Of a DNA stretch of 64,000 nt, positions 59,415 to 64,000 are shown one piece after another. Origin of the DNA: Agromyces fucosus (GTDB taxonomy: Bacteria; Actinomycetota; Actinomycetes; Actinomycetales; Microbacteriaceae). Below the pieces are notes generated by a model. The model did not search any database. It was not told where the DNA came from and was given only the letters and a program-made list of their open reading frames with translations. The position numbers and the translations under genes were made by a program. Numbering within the stretch: position 1 is the first letter of the stretch; each line of letters starts with the position of its first letter. The DNA is taken from assembly GCF_004134865.1 (NCBI RefSeq), contig NZ_SDPO01000002.1, positions 806,001-870,000 of the forward strand, in the 5' to 3' direction.

Positions 59415-60518
59415 CTAGTTCGTGGCGAGCACTTCGGCGTTCAGGTCGACGTACTTCAACGTGTCCTCGCCGAGGTCGACGATCGCCTCCTGCTCCATGA
59501 GCTCGTCGACGGTGATGCCGAGGGTCGGGTACGACTCGATGAGGGCCGGGTCGAGCGCCTCCATGGCCGCCTTGTTGGGAACCTTGTAGAGGATGTTCTC
59601 GGCGACCCACGTCTGCACCTCGGGGTCGAGGATGTAGTTCAGGAAGGCCATCGCGGCCTCCTTGTTCTTCGACGACTCGAGCACGGTCATGGTGTCGACC
59701 CAGAGGTCGGAGCCCTCTTCGGGCACGACGAACTTGATCGACGGGTCTTCGGCGATGCCGTAGTTGCACCAGCCGTCCCACGCCTGCACCATCGCGGCCT
59801 CGCCCGAGACGAGCTTCGAGTAGAACGTCGTGTCGTCGTAGGCGAGGAGCGTGGACTTGGTCTCGAGCAGCTGCTCCTTGGCCGCGGCGAGTTCGTCGTC
59901 GTCGGTCGTGTTGATCGAGGTACCGGCGGCCTTGAGGGCGGGTTCGGCGAGCCAGCGGTCGGTCGAGAGCATCGTGGTCTTGCCGACGAGCTCGGGCTTC
60001 GGGTTCAGCAGGTCGTTCCACGAGGTGGGGTCGTAGCCTGTCAGGTCGGGCCGGTAGCAGAGGCCCGTGGTGCCCCAGGCGTACGGCTCGGAGTAGACGT
60101 TGCCCGGGTCGTACGCGAGCTCGAGCGCCTCGGGGTAGAGGTGCTCCTCGTTCGGGATGAGCGACTTGTCGAGCTCGGCCAGCAGGCCCTGCTCACCGAG
60201 CGCCTGGGCGTACTGCCCCGAGACGAAGGCGACGTCGATGCCCGAGTCCGCGCTCGCGGTGAGCTTGGCGACGATGTCCTCGTTCGTCGTGTGGTTCACG
60301 ATCGTGGTCTTCACGCCCGTCGCGGCCTCGAACTGCTCGGCGAGGTCTTCCGGCGAGTAGTCGGCCCAGATCGAGACGGTGAGCGTCTGCTCGCTGAGGT
60401 CGGCGTTCGGGTCGAGCGTCTCCGCGGCTTCACCGCCGCCGGAGGAGCAGGATGAGACGGCGAAGGCGAGGGCGATCGTGCCGGCCGCGGCCGCCACGAT
60501 ACGTCGCGTCGTGGTCAT
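59415..60518 (-). CDS. potD: Spermidine/putrescine-binding lipoprotein
   Basis: 367 residues from ATG 60518 with GGAGG ribosome site. A lipoprotein signal peptide ends in AVSSCSS. The mature part is a type 2 periplasmic-binding-protein fold: LTVSIWADYSPEDLAEQFEAATGVKTTIVNHTTNEDIVAKL, SVYSEPYAWGTTGLCYRPD, and AMVQAWDGWCNYGIAED. It captures polyamine (or a related amine) outside the membrane and is first in the potDBCA operon, divergent from the kinase gene. Confidence 0.92.
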   Translation of the reverse strand: MTTTRRIVAAAAGTIALAFAVSSCSSGGGEAAETLDPNADLSEQTLTVSIWADYSPEDLAEQFEAATGVKTTIVNHTTNEDIVAKLTASADSGIDVAFVSGQYAQALGEQGLLAELDKSLIPNEEHLYPEALELAYDPGNVYSEPYAWGTTGLCYRPDLTGYDPTSWNDLLNPKPELVGKTTMLSTDRWLAEPALKAAGTSINTTDDDELAAAKEQLLETKSTLLAYDDTTFYSKLVSGEAAMVQAWDGWCNYGIAEDPSIKFVVPEEGSDLWVDTMTVLESSKNKEAAMAFLNYILDPEVQTWVAENILYKVPNKAAMEALDPALIESYPTLGITVDELMEQEAIVDLGEDTLKYVDLNAEVLATN

Positions 60519-60624
60519 GTGGTACCTCCAGAGACAGGCGGGAAAGGTTGAGCGATTGTTGCACCAAGGATCAAGAAACCGCAATGGTTCTGGGACAGGG
60601 CTGGAATGACGGATGCCGAATAGT

Positions 60625-60630
60625 TACAAT
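60625..60630 (+). promoter_or_regulatory. -10 box TACAAT of the sugar kinase gene
   Basis: TACAAT lies nine bases before ATG 60640; no ribosome site is present, so the transcript is leaderless or has a leader of one or two bases. Confidence 0.5.
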
Positions 60631-60639
60631 CCGAATTCA

Positions 60640-61821
60640 ATGAACTCGATACTTCAGGGTGAACGCATCGTCGTCGGCGACCATGCGCTCCTCGTCGACG
60701 CCGACGGCCGGGTGCTCGCCGGCGAGGCGCGACCGGCAGCGGGCGACGGCATCGCGCGTGCCGTCGCGCGCCTCGTGGACGACACTGTCGAGGCGGATGC
60801 CCCCGAGCGGGCCATCACCGTCGACCAGACGAACACCTCGGTGATCGTCGGCGAACGGCTCATCGTGAAGCTCGTCGGCAGGTGGAGCGCCGCCGACCGC
60901 GCCTCGGCACTGCTCGAGCGCCTCGCGGCCGCCGGTTCCGACGACGTCGACCGCTTCGTGGGGCGCGTCGAGTGGCGGCATCCCTCGCTCGGCACCTCGA
61001 CGCTCGCGGTCGTGACCGAGTACCTGCCCGGCGCGGTCGACGGGTGGACCTGGGCCGTCGACGACGTCGTCGCGGCACTCGAAGGCGGACCGGAGCCGGC
61101 GTGGCCCGCGATCCTCGGCGAGCGCGTCGCGCGCATCCACGGTGTGCTCGGCGAGGAGGCCGTGCACTCCGAAGCCGAGGCCCCGGCGGCCAGGGCCGAT
61201 CGCGCGTCGACGGCGCTCCGATCGGCGCTGCGGCTCGCGAGCGGCGAGGCCGGGGCGCGCCTCCGCAATCGCCACGAGTCGCTCGCCCGCGACATCCGCT
61301 CGCTCGGATCGACCGCCCCGGGCGTCGAGTTCCCGATCCACGGCGACCTGCACGTCGGGCAGGTGCTGCGCTCCCCCGGCACCGGAGACGGCACCGACGC
61401 GCCCCGGTACACCGTGATCGACTTCGACGGCGACCCGCAGCTCGCCGTCGACGAGCGAGAGGCTCCGGATGCCGCGGCGCGCGACATCGCGCACATGCTC
61501 GTCTCGTTCGACCTCGTCGCGGCCGTCGCCCAGAAGCGGATGCAGCGGGCCGACGCGCGTGCCTTCGCGTGGTCCGATCGGGCGCGACGCGACTTCCTCG
61601 ACGCCTATCGTGCGCACGTACCGAACGGCGAGCTGCTCGACGAGGCGCTGCTGCCGGGCTTCGAAGCCGAGCAGCTCGTGGCCGAGCTGCGCTACGCCGA
61701 CCGCTTCCTGCCCGTCTGGGTGTACGCGCCCGACGCCGCGATCACGTACCGTCATCCGTCGACGAACGAACACCCGGAGGAACCGTGGACACCACCGCCT
61801 TTCGAGCCGACCTCGAGCTGA
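60640..61821 (+). CDS. Maltokinase-like aminosugar kinase, probable glucosamine kinase
   Basis: 393 residues. The N-terminal cap (VGDHALLVDADGRVLAGEARPAAGDGIARA) and middle (RAITVDQTNTSVIVGERLIVKLVGRWS) match the maltokinase/GlcN-kinase group, and the C-terminal lobe has the catalytic loop FPIHGDLHVGQVLRSPG and the metal site YTVIDFDGDPQL. Actinobacterial enzymes of this type phosphorylate glucosamine with ATP. The partner gene, an SIS-domain protein, starts 37 bases before its end, so the two are coupled. Maltose, glucosamine and related amines are the possible substrates. Confidence 0.78.
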   Translation: MNSILQGERIVVGDHALLVDADGRVLAGEARPAAGDGIARAVARLVDDTVEADAPERAITVDQTNTSVIVGERLIVKLVGRWSAADRASALLERLAAAGSDDVDRFVGRVEWRHPSLGTSTLAVVTEYLPGAVDGWTWAVDDVVAALEGGPEPAWPAILGERVARIHGVLGEEAVHSEAEAPAARADRASTALRSALRLASGEAGARLRNRHESLARDIRSLGSTAPGVEFPIHGDLHVGQVLRSPGTGDGTDAPRYTVIDFDGDPQLAVDEREAPDAAARDIAHMLVSFDLVAAVAQKRMQRADARAFAWSDRARRDFLDAYRAHVPNGELLDEALLPGFEAEQLVAELRYADRFLPVWVYAPDAAITYRHPSTNEHPEEPWTPPPFEPTSS

Positions 61822-62753
61822 TCCCCGAGACCCTCGACGCCCTCGCCGACGCGCTCGACGCCGAGCTGCCCGGCGCCTCTCGCCTGCCCGTGCTCGGCGC
61901 CTCGCGGGTGCTCGTGCTCGGCATGGGCTCGAGCCGCTATGCCGCCGACGTCGTCGCGCGGCGCTTCCGTGCGATCGGCGCGAACGTCGTCGTGGAGCTC
62001 GCGAGCGCCGAGCTGCTCCCGCCCTCGGCGCCAGACCTCGCCGTCGTGGCCGTCTCGGCGACCGGCGGCAGCGCCGAGGTGCTGCGGGCGGTCGAGCGCT
62101 ATCGCGGCACCGGTCGGCTCGTCGCGGTGACGAACCGGCCCGACTCGGCGCTCGGGCGCATCGCCGACATCATCGTGCCCCTCCTCGCGGGCGTCGAGGC
62201 GTCGGGCGTGGCGTGCCGCACGTTCCGCGCGACCTTCCCGGTGCTCGACGCGGTGCTCGAGGGCCTGCTCGGCACGGCGCCGGCCGAGCGGTTCGACGCG
62301 GCATCCGTGCGCGCCGCGGCATCCGCGACCCGCTCGCTGTTCGAGACGCAGGCCGAGTGGCTGCCCCCGCTCGCCGATCTGCTCGCCGCACCCATGGGCA
62401 CGTGGGCGCTCGCCCCCGCCGAGCGCGCCTCGAGCGCGCAGCAGGCCGCGCTCATGCTGCGCGAGGTGCCGCGGCGCGCCGCCTACGCCTCGGAGACGGG
62501 CGACTGGTCGCACGTCGACGTGTACCTCACGAAGACGCAGGACTACCGGGCGCTCGTGTTCGCCGGGTCTGCCTGGGACGCCCAGGCGCTCGACTGGATG
62601 GCGCAGCGCGGCTCGCGGTTCGCCGCGGTCGGCCGCGAGCTGCCGGGTGCCGAGCTCACGATCCGCTTCCCCGGCGACGAGCGCGACGAGGTCGCCGCAC
62701 TCACTGAGGTGCTCGTCGGCGAACTCGTCGCCGACCGGTGGCTGCGGGCGTGA
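61785..62753 (+). CDS. SIS-domain sugar isomerase/deaminase-like protein
   Basis: 322 residues from GTG 61785, with GGAGG five bases upstream. Two SIS repeats: VLVLGMGSSRYAADVVARRFRAIGANVVVELASAELLPPSAPDLAVVAVSATGGSAEVLRAV (first) and MGTWALAPAERASSAQQAALMLREVPRRAAYASETGDWSHVDVYL (second), a layout of the AgaS/GlmS-isomerase group. Together with the overlapping kinase it would convert an aminosugar 6-phosphate to a fructose 6-phosphate-type product. Such pairs are found with actinobacterial glucosamine kinases. Confidence 0.8.
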   Translation: MDTTAFRADLELIPETLDALADALDAELPGASRLPVLGASRVLVLGMGSSRYAADVVARRFRAIGANVVVELASAELLPPSAPDLAVVAVSATGGSAEVLRAVERYRGTGRLVAVTNRPDSALGRIADIIVPLLAGVEASGVACRTFRATFPVLDAVLEGLLGTAPAERFDAASVRAAASATRSLFETQAEWLPPLADLLAAPMGTWALAPAERASSAQQAALMLREVPRRAAYASETGDWSHVDVYLTKTQDYRALVFAGSAWDAQALDWMAQRGSRFAAVGRELPGAELTIRFPGDERDEVAALTEVLVGELVADRWLRA

Positions 62754-62765
62754 ACCGGCCGGCCT

Positions 62766-62781
62766 GCACCGGCGCCGGTGC
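62766..62781. terminator. 16-bp palindrome between convergent genes
   Basis: GCACCGGCGCCGGTGC is perfectly palindromic and lies 12 bp after the SIS gene stop, in front of the convergent membrane protein gene. A terminator role fits the place. Confidence 0.5.
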
Positions 62782-62796
62782 GGCGCGGCTCGCCCC

Positions 62797-63327
62797 TCAG
62801 CCGCGCGGCCGCCGCTTCGCACTGCGCGGACGCCGCGCGTAGGCACGCGCGTTCCGGCTCGAGAGCGCGAGCAGCACGAGGATGTCGAGGGCGAGCGTGA
62901 CGAGGGTCGTGCGCAGCGTGATCTCGGCGTCCGCCCCGAAGTAGTCGAACGCCGAGCCCGTGATGCTGAGCGTCGCGAAGACCATCACCGTGATGCGTGC
63001 CCAGTTGCTGCCGCGGTAGATCAGCAGCGCGAGCACGAGTTCGACGGCGAGCACGACCGCGCCGACGCCGAGCACCACGGCGAGCACCGCGTTCGAGCCC
63101 GCGTCGGCCTCGACATCGGAGTCGAGCGGCACGCCGAGATCCTCGACGAGCGTCTTCCGCCACAGCAGCCCGAGCGAGACGAGCCAGATGACGCCGGCGA
63201 GCACCCGCAGCACGACGAGCACCGCCCCGAACGTCGTGGCGACCGGGCGGCGCAGCATGGGCGCGACCGGCGCAGGTCTCACGAGCACGGCGGGCGGCTC
63301 GAATGCCGGCCGCTTCTCGACGCTCAT
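62797..63327 (-). CDS. Four-span membrane protein of unknown function
   Basis: 176 residues. Membrane segments near 30-55, 80-105, 112-130 and 137-158 (ATTFGAVLVVLRVLAGVIWLVSLGLLW, AVLAVVLGVGAVVLAVELVLALLIY, ITVMVFATLSITGSAF, TLVTLALDILVLLAL) with a basic C-terminal tail RAYARRPRSAKRRPRG. The ATG overlaps the stop of the next gene upstream. No family is recognised with confidence; the coupling to an LssY_C protein suggests a common membrane process. Confidence 0.75.
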   Translation of the reverse strand: MSVEKRPAFEPPAVLVRPAPVAPMLRRPVATTFGAVLVVLRVLAGVIWLVSLGLLWRKTLVEDLGVPLDSDVEADAGSNAVLAVVLGVGAVVLAVELVLALLIYRGSNWARITVMVFATLSITGSAFDYFGADAEITLRTTLVTLALDILVLLALSSRNARAYARRPRSAKRRPRG

Positions 63328-64000
63328 CGGGCGACCTCCGGCACGACCGGCACCGCGCCGACGTCGACGACCGGGAGGTCGCCGTCGGTCGTGATGGTGT
63401 CGCCGCCGCCGTTCCTCGAGTGGTACCCCGTCGAGAAGTCGGCGAGCAGGTCGACCCGCGCCTCGGGGTTCGCGGCGATCACCGTGTCGACGATGTGGTC
63501 GCGCTCGATGTCGATGTCGGCGTCGATCTTGTGGGTGATCTGCAGCGTGAAGAGCGAGAAGCCGACGGCCCGGTCGAAGGTGCCGGCCGCGAGCCAGTCG
63601 ACGCGGCGGCCGCCGGGCAGCAGCCAGCCGTCGGGCGTGCGCCAGAACCGCACGTGGTGGCGCCTGGCCGGGTTGCCCTCGACCTCCTGCTGGTAGGCGA
63701 AGTCCTGCTGCCTGCCGAAGAGGAAGAGCGGGCTGACCGGTGCTTCGTCGTAGCTCCGACGGGTGACGGTCGAGGCGATGATGCGCCAGCTCGACGCCCC
63801 GGTGACATCGTCGGCGCGCGTCCATCCGGCCGTCCGCATCGCCGCGTGCACGGATGCCTCGTCGCCGTCGAAGGCGAGGTTCACCGGGTCTCCGAGCAGT
63901 CCGTCGCTCGTGCGTGCGCGCCCGATGAAGTAGTCGGGCACGTAGATGGTCGTGAGGATCCGGTGCAGTCGCGGCAGCACGAGATAGGCGAGCACGACCC
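63324..64000 (-). CDS. LssY_C-domain protein, truncated by the window
   Basis: At least 223 residues are visible; the frame reaches the window edge and may go on. The LssY C-terminal domain is recognisable: DYFIGRARTSDGLLGDPVNLAFDGDEASVHAAMRTAGWTRADDVT at the start, then FGRQQDFAYQQEVEGNPARRHHVRFWRTPDGWLLPGGRRVDWLAAGTFDRAVGFSLFTLQITHKIDADIDIERDHIV, typical of that domain. Its relatives include proteins with a PAP2 phosphatase upstream. The first visible GTG at 63995 may be a start or an internal Val. Confidence 0.8.
   Translation of the reverse strand, partial: VVLAYLVLPRLHRILTTIYVPDYFIGRARTSDGLLGDPVNLAFDGDEASVHAAMRTAGWTRADDVTGASSWRIIASTVTRRSYDEAPVSPLFLFGRQQDFAYQQEVEGNPARRHHVRFWRTPDGWLLPGGRRVDWLAAGTFDRAVGFSLFTLQITHKIDADIDIERDHIVDTVIAANPEARVDLLADFSTGYHSRNGGGDTITTDGDLPVVDVGAVPVVPEVAR

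Noticed and set aside
1..64000. tRNA, rRNA, riboswitch or prophage regions
   Set aside because: No cloverleaf, conserved rRNA segment, known riboswitch core, integrase or structural phage gene could be recognised by eye.

Overview
The window is very GC-rich, densely coded actinobacterial chromosome. Its features fit the family Microbacteriaceae (an Agromyces- or Microbacterium-like genus): extreme third-position G/C, very frequent CGGATGCC/GGCATCCG words, an LAxTG-type wall-sorting signal, a luciferase-like oxidoreductase of the F420 type, and many genes whose start codon lies six bases after a -10 box. The genus is inference; family-level placement is moderately secure. I see no rRNA, tRNA, CRISPR array, prophage, transposase or insertion sequence.

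Layout. 1-357: end of an IclR regulator. 398-4287 (minus): apparent operon of a copper amine oxidase split over two polypeptides (N-terminal domains, then a wall-anchored catalytic core), a copper-binding-type DUF305 protein and a signal peptidase I. 4562-11158: DUF4097 lipoprotein, arginine catabolism pair (ddaH, rocD), two tandem paralogous membrane proteins, a luciferase-like oxidoreductase, Lrp/AsnC and GntR regulators. 11301-14019: RimK-type glutamate ligase carrying an RCK_C-like tail, divergent from a RimB-like aspartic protease and a membrane protein. 14051-18453: GH89 alpha-N-acetylglucosaminidase divergent from a ROK repressor. 18475-23227: bifunctional PutA divergent from a LysR regulator. 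23253-26505: META lipoprotein, WYL regulator, drug-type ABC exporter.

26586-33077: a phosphonate catabolism locus: LysR regulator facing an operon of phosphonoacetate hydrolase (phnA), an organophosphate-type MFS transporter, a zinc alcohol dehydrogenase and an aldehyde dehydrogenase. No aminotransferase (PhnW) is present, so a route from a hydroxy-phosphonate through phosphonoacetaldehyde and phosphonoacetate to acetate and phosphate is the simplest reading. 33248-38281: FAD oxidoreductase, DoxX, small membrane protein, SRPBCC protein, AI-2E-type permease, thioesterase.

38386-44592 (minus): methylcitrate cycle operon (GntR regulator, prpD, prpB, prpC, a dihydrofolate-reductase-like gene), preceded by a 3-hydroxyisobutyryl-CoA hydrolase-type gene; together they serve propionyl-CoA and valine-type carbon. 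44665-51481: ArsR regulator, tRNA hydroxylase TrhO, nitrilase-family hydrolase with an amino-acid permease, two TetR regulators and an FAD monooxygenase. 51588-60518: putrescine/spermidine uptake (potDBCA) and oxidation (FAD oxidase, aldehyde dehydrogenase) with a TetR regulator and, unexpectedly, a GT1 glycosyltransferase. 60640-62753: glucosamine-kinase-like and SIS-domain genes. 62797-64000: membrane protein and a truncated LssY_C protein.

Non-coding structure is rich: several perfect palindromes and hairpins (11173-11214, 45210-45249, 27516-27581), dyad operators in nearly every divergent promoter, a 62-bp tandem duplication before the AI-2E gene, and two dispersed repeat families, one of which supplies the last codons (Thr-Pro-Val-Glu-stop) of three unrelated genes.
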